A stretch of DNA of 64,000 nt from the NCBI RefSeq assembly GCF_016862375.1, contig NZ_BOMV01000073.1:1-64000 (forward strand), written 5' to 3'. The translations under genes were made by a program, and so were the position numbers. Source of the stretch: Paractinoplanes rishiriensis (GTDB lineage: Bacteria; Actinomycetota; Actinomycetes; Mycobacteriales; Micromonosporaceae). The notes under the pieces were generated by a model. It worked only from the letters and a program-made list of their open reading frames with translations. It was not told the DNA's origin and ran no database searches. This document shows, in pieces, positions 26,899 through 35,195 of this stretch. Numbering within the stretch: the stretch's first letter is position 1; every line of letters begins with the position of its first letter.

Positions 26899-28182
26899 GT
26901 GACCGGAACACCGTCCCGCTTCCTGTTCGGCCGCGGCAGCTGGCCGGAGGCTCGCCGGATCGCCGCCGTGCTGCGCACCGAGACCACGGGTGGTGCGCTC
27001 CTGCTGGGCGCGGCGGTGCTGGCCCTGGTCTGGGCCAACTCGCCCTGGTCATCGGCCTACCAGACGTTGAGCGGCCTGCGGGTCGGTCCGCACGCGCTGC
27101 ACCTGGACCTGACGCTGGCCCAGTGGGCGGCCGACGGGCTGCTGGCGATCTTCTTCTTCGTCGCCGGCCTCGAGCTCAAGCGCGAGTTCGTCGCCGGCGA
27201 CCTGCGCGATCCGCGGCGCGCGGTCATGCCGGTGGCCGCGGCGGTGGGTGGCATGGCCGCACCCGCGCTGATCTACGTGACGGTCAACGCGACCATGGCC
27301 GGCGGGTCGCTGGCCGGCTGGGCGGTGCCGACCGCGACCGACATCGCATTCGCCCTGGCCGTGCTCGGGGTGATCGCCACCCACCTGCCGGCGGCGCTGC
27401 GCACCTTCCTGCTGACCCTGGCGGTGGTCGACGACCTGCTCGCCATTGTGATCATCGCGGTGTTCTACACCAGTTCGCTGCACGTGCTGTGGTTGCTGGC
27501 CGCGCTGGTGCCGCTGGGGTTGTTCGCGGTGCTGGTGCAGCGGCGGGTGCGCACCTGGTGGCTGCTGCTTCCGCTCGCCGCGATGACCTGGGGGCTGGTG
27601 CACGCGTCCGGCGTGCACGCGACCGTCGCCGGGGTGCTGCTCGGCTTCATGGTGCCGGTGCTGCGCCGCTCGCCGGGCCCCGGACCGGGTCTGGCGGAGC
27701 ATTTCGAGCACCGGTGGCGTCCGCTGTCGGCCGGCGTGGCGGTGCCGGTGTTCGCGTTCTTCGCCGCCGGGGTGCCGATCGCCGGCGCACTCGGCGCGAC
27801 CCTGCGCGACCCGGTCACGATCGGCGTCGTCGCCGGTCTCGTGCTCGGCAAGTGCATCGGCGTGCTGAGCGCCACCTGGCTCGTGCGGCGGATCACCCGG
27901 TCCTCGCTGGGCGACGGGGTGAGCTGGTGGGACGTCCTGGGGCTGTCACTGCTGGCCGGGATCGGATTTACCGTGTCGCTGCTGATCGGCGAACTCGCGT
28001 TCGGCGCCGGCACCGGGCAGGACGCGCACGCCCGGATCGGCATCCTGGCCGGATCGCTGATCGCCGCGCTGCTGGCCACCGTCGTGCTGCGTGCCCGCAA
28101 CCAGCACTACCGTCGGGTGTCAGCCGAGGAGGAGGCCGACGCGGACGCCGACGGTGTGCCCGACGTCTACGAACGCGACTGA
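26899..28182 (+). CDS. nhaA: Na+/H+ antiporter NhaA (second copy)
   Basis: 427-residue integral membrane antiporter with the NhaA order of motifs: [58 protein letters not shown] (the two ion-binding Asp), [23 protein letters not shown]. The GTG start at 26899 is supported by GGGAG and by agreement with copy 1. The C-terminal tail ends [18 protein letters not shown], an acidic calcium-loop-like run unusual for NhaA. It converges on the CBS-BON gene with a 7-base gap. Confidence 0.95.
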   Translation: MTGTPSRFLFGRGSWPEARRIAAVLRTETTGGALLLGAAVLALVWANSPWSSAYQTLSGLRVGPHALHLDLTLAQWAADGLLAIFFFVAGLELKREFVAGDLRDPRRAVMPVAAAVGGMAAPALIYVTVNATMAGGSLAGWAVPTATDIAFALAVLGVIATHLPAALRTFLLTLAVVDDLLAIVIIAVFYTSSLHVLWLLAALVPLGLFAVLVQRRVRTWWLLLPLAAMTWGLVHASGVHATVAGVLLGFMVPVLRRSPGPGPGLAEHFEHRWRPLSAGVAVPVFAFFAAGVPIAGALGATLRDPVTIGVVAGLVLGKCIGVLSATWLVRRITRSSLGDGVSWWDVLGLSLLAGIGFTVSLLIGELAFGAGTGQDAHARIGILAGSLIAALLATVVLRARNQHYRRVSAEEEADADADGVPDVYERD

Positions 28183-28189
28183 TCACCGG

Positions 28190-28918
28190 TCAATCACCTC
28201 CCGGACGCAGCAGGTGCTCGGGAGTGCCGAACTGATAGCCGCGCGACCGCGCCAGCTCGCTGTCGTCGAACTGCCAGGTCAGCTGGTCGACCACCGTCAC
28301 CACGCCGGCGACCTCCCCGACGAGATCCACCGCCAGGCGGGCGAGGCTGCGTGTTTCCACCTGCCCGTGCAGCGTCACCGTGCCGTCGTCCACGCCGACC
28401 GTTACCGCGTCCGGGTCGATCCACAGGGTGCGGCGGAGGACGTTGTCGGCCACGTCGGCGCGGATGTCGTCGTCCGTGCGGGTGTGTATGCGGAGCAGGT
28501 CGCGGCGCGACACGATGCCCAGCAGGCAGCCGTCCGCGCCGACCACGGGCATGCGCTTGACCTTTTCGTCCTCCAGGCGGCGGGCCGCGGAGACCACGGA
28601 CACCTCCGGTCCGACGGTGATCGCCGGCGCGGTCATCAGGTCGGCCGCCGTGGTGGCGTGCTCCTTGATCTCCCTGATCTCCGCCGAGCGACGCAGCGCC
28701 CGGACGATCCGCGGCCGCTGCGGCTCGCCGACCGCCTCGACCTTGTGCAGCAGATCCGCCTCGGACACGATGCCGAGCACCTGCCCCTCGGTGCCGGTGA
28801 CGGGCACCGCGCTGACCCGGTGCTCGATGAGCCGGTCGACCACGTCGCGGTAGGAGGCACTGGGCGGCACCGAGATCACCTCGCGCGTCATGACGTCCTG
28901 GACTGTCCACTGCTTCAT
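28190..28918 (-). CDS. CBS-domain pair plus BON-domain protein
   Basis: 242-residue cytoplasmic protein. CBS 1 (residues about 6-60, VQDVMTREVISVPPSASYRDVVDRLIEHRVSAVPV), CBS 2 (about 92-148, AADLMTAPAITVGPEVSVVSAARRL, RMPVVGADGCLLGIVSRRDLLRI), then a BON domain (about 155-220, DAVTVGVDDGTVTLHGQVETRSLARLAVD). CBS pairs bind adenine nucleotides; BON domains contact membranes or lipids. CBS proteins such as Hrp1 belong to the mycobacterial dormancy regulon, and a DosR-like sequence lies about 93 bases upstream, followed by a 15-bp tandem repeat. Confidence 0.9.
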   Translation of the reverse strand: MKQWTVQDVMTREVISVPPSASYRDVVDRLIEHRVSAVPVTGTEGQVLGIVSEADLLHKVEAVGEPQRPRIVRALRRSAEIREIKEHATTAADLMTAPAITVGPEVSVVSAARRLEDEKVKRMPVVGADGCLLGIVSRRDLLRIHTRTDDDIRADVADNVLRRTLWIDPDAVTVGVDDGTVTLHGQVETRSLARLAVDLVGEVAGVVTVVDQLTWQFDDSELARSRGYQFGTPEHLLRPGGD

Positions 28919-29010
28919 CGGAGCGCCCTCCCTCGGAGACCGGTGCTATCGAGCCTCGCACCTCCGGCCGCGGCGCGGCAGTGCCGATCGGCATGGTTCT
29001 GCCGTCCATC

Positions 29011-29025
29011 GAGGACTTTCACCCC
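29011..29025. promoter_or_regulatory. DosR/DevR-like sequence upstream of the CBS-BON gene
   Basis: GAGGACTTTCACCCC keeps GGACTTT and CCC of the dormancy-box consensus with the right spacing, but differs at the first base and in the second half. It is weaker than the copy before ctpF. Its position, 93 bases from the CBS-BON start, and the gene type make it plausible. Confidence 0.38.
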
Positions 29026-29090
29026 GGCCGGATGAGACCCGGCCGGATGAGACCGGGCCGGATGAGACCGGGCCGGATGAGACGCGGCCG
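29026..29090. repeat. 15-bp tandem repeat, four units plus a partial
   Basis: The unit GGCCGGATGAGACCS repeats at 29026, 29041, 29056 and 29071 with single-base changes near its end, followed by GGCCG. It lies in the 210-base gap between the PPOX gene and the CBS-BON gene and directly abuts the DosR-like sequence. It is not inside a convincing gene. Confidence 0.85.
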
Positions 29091-29128
29091 CGGGATCGAC
29101 CACGCTCTGCCCGCTCGCCCGATCGCCG

Positions 29129-29803
29129 TCAGCCGCGGTCCAGCCGCCGCCCGGCGAGACCGGCGATGTGCTGCGGCACCGGCACGGCCGCATCAGGAAG
29201 GGCCGGATCCGGCACGGGACGCTCCCACCGCGGCGCCACCGGGAGCTCCCCCGCCCAGAGCCCGAGCGCCGCGTCCGGGCTGTCCCCGTCGTCCGGCGGC
29301 CCTGTTCTGATCTTGACCGAGGCCTCGGCCAGCGAGAGCGCCAGCAGGGCGGTCGCGGCCAGTTCCTTGCGCGACGGCGGCCGGGCGTAATCCCACTGCC
29401 CCGGCGCCACGTGCTCGGTGAGAATCCGCAGGCCGTGCAGCTTCTCGTCGCGGCCGGTGACGGCCCGCGGCACCCCGTAGATCATCGCGCTGCGGTAGTT
29501 GATGCCGTGCTCGAACACCGACCGGGCGAGCACGAGACCGTCAAACAGGGTGACCGTGAGGCAGACCTCCGACCGCGCGGTGAGGCTGCGGCTGGCCACC
29601 GACCCGTGGAAGTAGACGTTGTCGTCGTCGTGGCCGTAGACCGTCGGCACCACCATCGGGCAGCCGTCCACCACCACACCGAGGTGGGCGACCAGGCCGC
29701 CGCGCAGCACCGCGAGCAGATCGGAGTGCTGCGTACGCCCCTTTTCCCTCATCCGCCGCAGCCGGGTGCGCGGGGTTGCGGACAGCGCCGGCCGATCACT
29801 CAT
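29129..29803 (-). CDS. Pyridoxamine 5'-phosphate oxidase-family flavin protein (NimA-like)
   Basis: 224-residue split-barrel protein of the FMN/F420-binding PPOX superfamily: LLAVLRGGLVAHLGVVVDGCPMVVPTVYGHDDDNVYFHGSVASRSL is the barrel start, and EVCLTVTLFDGLVLARSVFEHGINYRSAMIYG follows, as in nitroimidazole-reductase-like members. Probably cytoplasmic, reducing an unidentified substrate. ATG 29803 is used; another in-frame ATG lies 12 bases upstream and neither has a strong ribosome site. It is upstream of the CBS-BON gene on the same strand but separated by the repeat. Confidence 0.82.
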   Translation of the reverse strand: MSDRPALSATPRTRLRRMREKGRTQHSDLLAVLRGGLVAHLGVVVDGCPMVVPTVYGHDDDNVYFHGSVASRSLTARSEVCLTVTLFDGLVLARSVFEHGINYRSAMIYGVPRAVTGRDEKLHGLRILTEHVAPGQWDYARPPSRKELAATALLALSLAEASVKIRTGPPDDGDSPDAALGLWAGELPVAPRWERPVPDPALPDAAVPVPQHIAGLAGRRLDRG

Positions 29804-29984
29804 CCCCGGGACCATACCGCGCTGACATACTCCGGTAATCGCTCGTGACGCAAACGGGAAGTGCGATGCAGGACTACGACGAAATCCGTACGGCGCCCGC
29901 GATTCCCGCGCAGCGCCGCCCGGCGGAACCGATGGCGGGCAACGCCGGATCAGACGCCGGCAGCACACCGGAAAAGCGATCACC

Positions 29985-30128
29985 ATGATGGGCGCGGCCA
30001 CCTCCCGCGACGAGAACCGCTGGCTCTGCGAGGGCGTAGCGGAGTACATCGGCGAGTGGCCCACGCCCGCCACGAAGAGCGCCAAGGTGGACAAGACCTG
30101 CGCCGCCTGGATCCGCAAGCAGAGGTAG
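29985..30128 (+). pseudogene. Short remnant resembling a peptidase fragment
   Basis: A 47-codon frame encodes MMGAATSRDENRWLCEGVAEYIGEWP and continues to a stop at 30126. The RWLxEGVAEYI pattern is typical of the region after the zinc site of gluzincin-type metallopeptidases, but no HExxH is present and both ends are missing. No ribosome site is evident. I read it as the residue of a deleted secreted or membrane peptidase; a real short peptide cannot be excluded. The remainder of 29804-30147 shows nothing else. Confidence 0.35.
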
Positions 30129-30147
30129 CCACCGGACGGCCGGCGGT

Positions 30148-30966
30148 TCAGCCGATCACCCACTCGGCGATCGCCCGATGGGAGGCGGAGTCGAGGCTGA
30201 CCCGCAGCCGGGACAGCCGGACGTCCGGGCCCACGTCGTACGCCACGAACTGGTCGGTCTCGCCGCCCGGCGCGAACAGGACCGGCTCGAAGGACCCGAC
30301 GGCCGGTTGCCTCCACCCGGTCCGCTCGTCGGCTGCCCAGGTGACCGGCCGCAGCCTCAGGTCGGACAGGCCTGCACCGAGCGACTCGAAGTGCAGCCGG
30401 AACGACACCCGGCGGGTGCGGCCCGGTCCCGGCTGCTGCGTCGGCTCGACGCGCGGATCCAGCGCCCGCGTGGCGGTCACCTCGACCAGCTGACCCATGG
30501 CGGCGAGGGTCACGGTCTCGCCGAGCACGACCACCCGGCACGGGGGAAAGCCGACGTCGATGGGTCCTTCCGGTGCGGCCGGATACGGTGGCGGCGTCCA
30601 GGCGGCGAGATCCTGACAATCCGGCTCCGCCGAGGCGACCGGCGCAACCGGGGCCGGGACGGACGGCGCGGGGAGAACGATCGGCGCGATCTCCGAGGTC
30701 GACGGCGGCCTCGCGGCGATCAGGGCCACCGTCCCGGCGACGATGGCCACGGCGGGAACGGCAATCAGCGCGGCCCAGTTGCGCCGGGCTGCCGGCGGCG
30801 CACCCCGCGCCGGAGGTTGCGAGTGCACCGGCGGCGGGAGCGGCTCCGGCTCGGCTTCGCCCCTGCGCCGCGAGGCACGGACAGCGGCGGTCACGCCCGC
30901 CGCGGCAACGGCCGCGACCGCGATGACGGCCGCCCGCTGCGCCCGGCGTCGCGACGGTGATGTCAC
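30148..30966 (-). CDS. Membrane-anchored protein of unknown function
   Basis: 272 residues with two predicted helices (about 10-29, AAVIAVAAVAAAGVTAAVRA, and 64-87, WAALIAVPAVAIVAGTVALIA) separated by a Pro-rich cytoplasmic loop, then an extracytoplasmic domain of predicted beta strands (CRVVVLGETVTLAAMGQLVEV, RRVSFRLHFESLGA). GTG 30966 is chosen because the product then begins VTSPSRRRAQRA just before the first helix. No family recognised. Confidence 0.65.
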   Translation of the reverse strand: MTSPSRRRAQRAAVIAVAAVAAAGVTAAVRASRRRGEAEPEPLPPPVHSQPPARGAPPAARRNWAALIAVPAVAIVAGTVALIAARPPSTSEIAPIVLPAPSVPAPVAPVASAEPDCQDLAAWTPPPYPAAPEGPIDVGFPPCRVVVLGETVTLAAMGQLVEVTATRALDPRVEPTQQPGPGRTRRVSFRLHFESLGAGLSDLRLRPVTWAADERTGWRQPAVGSFEPVLFAPGGETDQFVAYDVGPDVRLSRLRVSLDSASHRAIAEWVIG

Positions 30967-31082
30967 GGCTGTCCCTTCGGCGGGGCCCGGCCGGAACTGA
31001 GCCGCGAACCCCGCCCCGGCGGGGCGTTTACCCTGCATATTGGGGATTGTCTGACGAATTCGGCCGACCATACCGTCTCCGG

Positions 31083-31949
31083 ATGCGTAGCCTTGGGACT
31101 CGTTTTCTCCTCGCCGCGGTCACCGCCGCGGCCACCGTTCTCGTGGCGGTTCCCGCCCGGGCCGCCGTGCCGGCCGACTGTGCACCGGACCCCTGGGAGC
31201 CGGACGGCGACTTCGGCTTCTCGGGGGGTGTCGCCGCGCCGATCGCGGTCGGCGGGACCGTGACGCGGGCGATCTGCCAGGCGCCGAACCCGTTTCCGCG
31301 CACGATCGCGGGCCAGGACTATGACTTCTTCCGGTTCACCGCGGCCGGCGGCAAGGCGTACACCGGTGAGATCACGGCGGCGGGGGCGGCGCTCGGGCTC
31401 GGCGGGCCGGGCGGCCTGCTGATCGGCGGCCTGTACCGGGTCAACGCCGACGGGTCGGGGACGTCGATCAACAACGTGACGATGGCCAACAGCTTCGAGC
31501 GGTTCACCACCGACGTGCTGCCCGCCGGGGAGTACGGCTTCCTGACCTACACGCCGGACAACGAGAGGTACCCGAACAACACGCTCGACATCCGGACCGT
31601 CTCGGGGCCGGCCGGCGCGTACACGGTCAGGGTTTCGGAGTCGGCGGTCGTCGTGCCCTCGGTCGCCTCGGTCACGCTGCGCTCGACGTCGGTCAAGTAC
31701 GGCTCGACGGTCACCGGAACGGTCACGATGAGCGGCCCGGCCCCGGCCGGCGGGATGTTCCTGTTCACCGAGTCGAGCTCGCGGCTGACCGCGAACCCGA
31801 GCGTGCCCTACCTGCCCGCCGGGGCCCGCACCGCGACCCTGACGGTCACCACCACCACGCTCCGGCCGAGCCGCGACACCCAGGTCACCATCTCGGTCAA
31901 CACCACGACCGGCGTGCCGAGGTCCGTCGTCCTGACCGTGCGGCGGTAG
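31083..31949 (+). CDS. Secreted protein with C-terminal Ig-like domain
   Basis: 288 residues. Signal peptide to about residue 28 (AVPARA-AVPADC). The middle (ICQAPNPFPRTIAGQDYDFFRFTAAGGKAYTGEI, LPAGEYGFLTYTPD) resembles pre-peptidase C-terminal-type beta sandwiches that bind surfaces; the last 90 residues (VASVTLRSTSVKYGSTVTGTVTMSGPAPAGG) look like an Ig-like repeat. No catalytic motif is visible. It converges on an S51 gene with 3 bases between stops. Confidence 0.7.
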   Translation: MRSLGTRFLLAAVTAAATVLVAVPARAAVPADCAPDPWEPDGDFGFSGGVAAPIAVGGTVTRAICQAPNPFPRTIAGQDYDFFRFTAAGGKAYTGEITAAGAALGLGGPGGLLIGGLYRVNADGSGTSINNVTMANSFERFTTDVLPAGEYGFLTYTPDNERYPNNTLDIRTVSGPAGAYTVRVSESAVVVPSVASVTLRSTSVKYGSTVTGTVTMSGPAPAGGMFLFTESSSRLTANPSVPYLPAGARTATLTVTTTTLRPSRDTQVTISVNTTTGVPRSVVLTVRR

Positions 31950-31952
31950 GCG

Positions 31953-32615
31953 TCAGGAGCCGAACTTCGTCCATCGCCCCTCGGAGACCACCTCGGCCAC
32001 GCCGTCGACGACCGTGATGGCCGTCTGCTCGTCGATGGCGTAGGCCGGGGCTCCGAGGCCGGCGGCCCACCGCTCGGCCTCGGCCGGCGTGTTGGTGGGG
32101 AACGCGTTCAGGTGCGGGAAGATCGAGAAGTCGACGACCCCCAGGGTGCGGTCGTCCGGCGCGGACGGCCACTCGACGAACAACGTGCCGATCCGGGGCG
32201 TCAGCACCATGCTTCCGGCGCTCACCCCCACCCAGACCGTGTCGGGCAGCTCGGGCAACAGGTCGGCCAGCCCGGATTCCCGCATCCAGTGGCACAGGTA
32301 CGTGGCGTCGCCCCCGTCGACCAGGAGCACGTCGGCCTCGCGGACCCACGGCACCCACCGCTCCGCGCCGATGGTGGGCAGCGCGGTCAGTTCGAGGACG
32401 CCGAGCGATGCCCAGCCCAGACCGGACAGGTGCTGGAAGCCGGGCCCGGCGGCGACGAAGCCGCGCACCGACTGCGGCCCGCACATCGGGTGGCCCCACT
32501 GTGCGGTCGGGACGCAGAGGGCGTGGCACTCGGCGATCGGTTTGCCGAGCAGCCGCACGAGCGCCGCGGCGATGCTCGGGTTCGTGACGCCGCCCGACGT
32601 GAGCAAGAGCTTCAA
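31953..32615 (-). CDS. Peptidase S51 family protein (dipeptidase E-like), copy 2
   Basis: 220 residues, class-I amidotransferase-like fold. MKLLLTSGGVTNPSIAAALV, ADVLLVDGGDATYLCHWM and the nucleophile elbow VWVGVSAGSMVL fit S51 peptidases; the PHLNAFPTNT segment carries the usual following His. More distant from copy 1 at 26208-26807 than a recent duplicate would be. Predicted cytoplasmic dipeptidase, substrate unknown. Confidence 0.8.
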   Translation of the reverse strand: MKLLLTSGGVTNPSIAAALVRLLGKPIAECHALCVPTAQWGHPMCGPQSVRGFVAAGPGFQHLSGLGWASLGVLELTALPTIGAERWVPWVREADVLLVDGGDATYLCHWMRESGLADLLPELPDTVWVGVSAGSMVLTPRIGTLFVEWPSAPDDRTLGVVDFSIFPHLNAFPTNTPAEAERWAAGLGAPAYAIDEQTAITVVDGVAEVVSEGRWTKFGS

Positions 32616-32944
32616 AGGTGTCTCCCAGTTCGCTGGCCGCGCGGGTTTTGCCGTCGTACGTCCGTGGTCGTTTTTACCACCGCGACCGCCGCGCTCGCCG
32701 TCCCGCCGACGGCCTGGCCGTCGCCGGCCCGATTATCGGTAAACCATCGAAGCAGCCGTGCGGCGAGGTCCAGGCCTGATGGCGCGCCTGGCCGGACGAC
32801 CGCACGCGCCATCGGCCTCGGCGTCCGCGCCGCGGTGCGCATTCTGTCCGATCGGCTTTCCGGACCGTACGATCAACGCATTGACTGACGTCTATTACAT
32901 AAATAGCCTGGCGGCACCGCATAACTTGCTGGAAGGGGTCCTGA
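32616..32944. other. Intergenic region without a recognised gene
   Basis: 329 bases between an S51 gene (minus) and the DUF4360 gene (plus). The first 260 bases are GC-rich and contain no frame I trust. The last 70 are AT-richer (TTGACTGACGTCTATTACAT and following) and probably hold the promoter of the downstream gene, but spacing does not fit a clear -35/-10 pair. Confidence 0.5.
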
Positions 32945-33589
32945 ATGCGAAAGTCTTTGTACCTCTTATCCGCCATATCGGTAGTGCTGGCGACCACTTT
33001 GTCCGCCGGTCCGGCCGCCGCCGTCAAGTCCGCGATCACCCCCGCGCCGCCGCCGGCCGACGAGGTCATCGTCGACGTCGTGACGACCAACGGCAGCGGC
33101 TGTGCGCCCGGCACCGCGGAGGTCGCCATGGTCCCCGGCAACTTCGCCTTCAAGACCACGTACTCGAACTACACGGCCCGGACCGGCGTCGGCGCCGCGC
33201 CCACCGACTTCCGTAAGAACTGCCAGATCAACCTGATCGTGCTCGTGCCGGCGGGCTACACCTATGCGATCAACAAAACCAATCACCACGGCTCCGGGTC
33301 CCTCGCCGTCGGCGCCAATGCCTCGCAAAGGTCGAATTACTACGTCAAAGGCCAAAGCCAGACCGCGTACGCCGTCCACCCGTTCACCGGCCCGATCGAC
33401 ACCGACTGGCAGACCACGAACGAGGTGGCGGAAACATCCATGGTCTGGTCCCCGTGCGGAACTCGCCGCAACCTGAACATCAACACCGAAGTGCGCGTCG
33501 CGGCGGGCACCTCGGACCCCCGCACGACGACCAGCTCCTTGACATTGTTCGCCGGCGTCTACCACCTGTCCTGGGCGCGTTGCCCCTGA
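32945..33589 (+). CDS. Secreted DUF4360 protein
   Basis: 214 residues with a signal peptide to about residue 26 (LSAGPAAAVKS). The mature part matches the DUF4360 pattern: GCAPGTAEVAMVPGNFAFKTTYSNYTA, FRKNCQINLIVLVPAGYTYAI, and a C-terminal SPCGTRRNLNINTEVRV, with paired cysteines. Function of the family is not known; members are secreted by fungi and actinomycetes. GGAAGGGG precedes ATG 32945. The adjacent 3' gap (33590-33774) shows nothing. Confidence 0.82.
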   Translation: MRKSLYLLSAISVVLATTLSAGPAAAVKSAITPAPPPADEVIVDVVTTNGSGCAPGTAEVAMVPGNFAFKTTYSNYTARTGVGAAPTDFRKNCQINLIVLVPAGYTYAINKTNHHGSGSLAVGANASQRSNYYVKGQSQTAYAVHPFTGPIDTDWQTTNEVAETSMVWSPCGTRRNLNINTEVRVAAGTSDPRTTTSSLTLFAGVYHLSWARCP

Positions 33590-33774
33590 CCGGCGACCGC
33601 TTCGCCGCCTTCGCCAGCCCGGAGATCTTGGCGCAAGCACACCCGAAACGGTGACCAGCCAGCAGGATCTCCGGGCGCGGCCCAAACCCGCGTCGTCTGG
33701 CGGTGGTGGCTCCGAGTCGCGATCTCTAGCCCCGGCGGCACACCGACGCCCAGCTAAAGCAGCAATGAGCGACC

Positions 33775-33791
33775 GCCACCCGATCGGTGGC
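33775..33791 (-). terminator. Hairpin after the resistance-type operon
   Basis: GCCACC and GGTGGC pair around CGATC just downstream of the small membrane-protein gene on the minus strand. A short stem without T-run; plausible terminator of the 39010-33806 operon. Confidence 0.4.
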
Positions 33792-33805
33792 TTGCCGCCA
33801 GCTGC

Positions 33806-33997
33806 CTAGTCGCCGCCCGCACCGCCGTCCCAGTCGCCCGGCGTGGTGTCACCGCTGACCCCGGAACCGCCGCCCTCCCGGTCCTCCACGCGCGTGCGGC
33901 CGCGGTTCCTGGCCCACGAGATCACGCCGAGCACGACGACGGCGAGCAGCATCGCGCCGAGGACGATCAGACCCACCAGCTGGATCGTGTCGACCAT
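33806..33997 (-). CDS. Small single-pass membrane protein
   Basis: 63 residues: membrane helix at residues about 5-28 (IQLVGLIVLGAMLLAVVVLGVISW), then a basic patch and a Gly/Asp-rich acidic tail (DREGGGSGVSGDTTPGDWDGGAGGD). It begins 18 bases after the glycosyltransferase stop and is therefore probably the last gene of the operon. No ribosome site is evident. Function unknown. Confidence 0.55.
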   Translation of the reverse strand: MVDTIQLVGLIVLGAMLLAVVVLGVISWARNRGRTRVEDREGGGSGVSGDTTPGDWDGGAGGD

Positions 33998-34015
33998 GGC
34001 AGCAGCATAGGGGCC

Positions 34016-35185
34016 TCAGCCGAGAATCCGCTCCACCGCGTCGGCGGCGGCCGGAACCCCGCCGGCGGCCGTCATCTCCCGGCGCATCCAGGTCAGCCGC
34101 TCGCGGACGTGCTCATCGCCGGCCACCCGCTCGACCGCCTCCCACAGCGATTCCGCGGTCACCTCGCCGGGCGGCAGCACCGTGCCGAGACCGAGTTCGG
34201 CGAGCCGATCGGCATTGGCCCGCTGTTCGGCCATCTGCGGTATCGCCACCATCGGCACCTCGAAATGCAGGCCCTCCATCGTGCCGCCCATCCCGGCGTG
34301 CGTCACGAACGCGCGCGCGTGCCGCAGCACCGCCAGTTGCGGCGCGTGCCCGTACACCTGCACGTTGGGCGGCACCGCGCCCAGCGCCTCCCGGTCCACC
34401 CCGCCCACCGCCAGCACCACCTGCCAGGGCCGGTCCGCCGCCGACCGGAGCACCGTCCGGTAGAGGTCGGGCCGGTCGTTGTAGGCGGTGCCGAGCGACA
34501 CCAGCATCACCGGGAGATCACCGGACGGCTCCCAGCCACCCTGGTGACCGCGCTCGGCGAACAGCGGCCCGACGAACTCGTACCGGTCGGTGAAGGTCTC
34601 CCCGGCGTACTGGAATGCCCGCGGCAGCGTCACCAGCCGGAGCGCGGCGGGGTCGCCCCGCATGAACGCCTCCACCCCGCCGGCGCCCTGCTGCTGCAGG
34701 AAGCGGCTCAGCCGGGCCGCCATCAGCAGGAAGCCGGGGCTCAGCGGGTTGACCGTCGTGTACTTCTGGGCCATCGACCAGTGTTCGTTGCTGACCAGGT
34801 TCGGCCAGGTCTCCACCGAGGGCACCTGCCACCGCCCCGCCAGGATCCGGCCCCACCAGCACATGGTTCCGTCGTGCACCACCAGGTCGGGCCGCGCGAC
34901 GCCGCTCAGTTGCGCCAGCATCGCCTTCGTTTCGATCAAGAGCAATTTCATGGCGCGTACGAGTTCCTTGCCGTGCATCTGCGGTGTCCGGATGTCCCCA
35001 CCGCGCCCCTCCCAGGTGGAGGTGACCGGCACGACCTCGGCGCCCGTCCCGGCAACGCGTTCGGCGTACGCCGTCGTGGTGGCGTAGGTGACCCGGTGCC
35101 CGCGCCGCACCAACTCGGCGGCGAGACCGAGCGTCGGGTTGACGTGCCCGGCGGCGGCCGGGGCGAAGAACGCGATGGTGGCCAT
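34016..35185 (-). CDS. Macrolide-type glycosyltransferase (MGT family)
   Basis: 389-residue GT1 enzyme of the macrolide-glycosyltransferase (OleD/Mgt) type. N-terminal IAFFAPAAAGHVNPTLGLAAELVRRGHRVTY carries the catalytic His in GHVNP context. The donor site is intact: VQVYGHAPQLAVLRHARAFVTHAGMGGTMEGLHFEVPMVAIPQMAEQRANADR. Enzymes of this group glucosylate and inactivate macrolides or other phenolic and hydroxyl acceptors. The gene is 10 bases after an APH-fold kinase gene and 18 before a small membrane protein gene, in one operon under a LAL regulator. Confidence 0.9.
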   Translation of the reverse strand: MATIAFFAPAAAGHVNPTLGLAAELVRRGHRVTYATTTAYAERVAGTGAEVVPVTSTWEGRGGDIRTPQMHGKELVRAMKLLLIETKAMLAQLSGVARPDLVVHDGTMCWWGRILAGRWQVPSVETWPNLVSNEHWSMAQKYTTVNPLSPGFLLMAARLSRFLQQQGAGGVEAFMRGDPAALRLVTLPRAFQYAGETFTDRYEFVGPLFAERGHQGGWEPSGDLPVMLVSLGTAYNDRPDLYRTVLRSAADRPWQVVLAVGGVDREALGAVPPNVQVYGHAPQLAVLRHARAFVTHAGMGGTMEGLHFEVPMVAIPQMAEQRANADRLAELGLGTVLPPGEVTAESLWEAVERVAGDEHVRERLTWMRREMTAAGGVPAAADAVERILG

Positions 35186-35195
35186 ACCGAGGTAT

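Noticed and set aside
29026-29090. Possible CRISPR-like repeat
   Set aside because: Units are directly adjacent 15-mers without spacers, and no cas genes are present.
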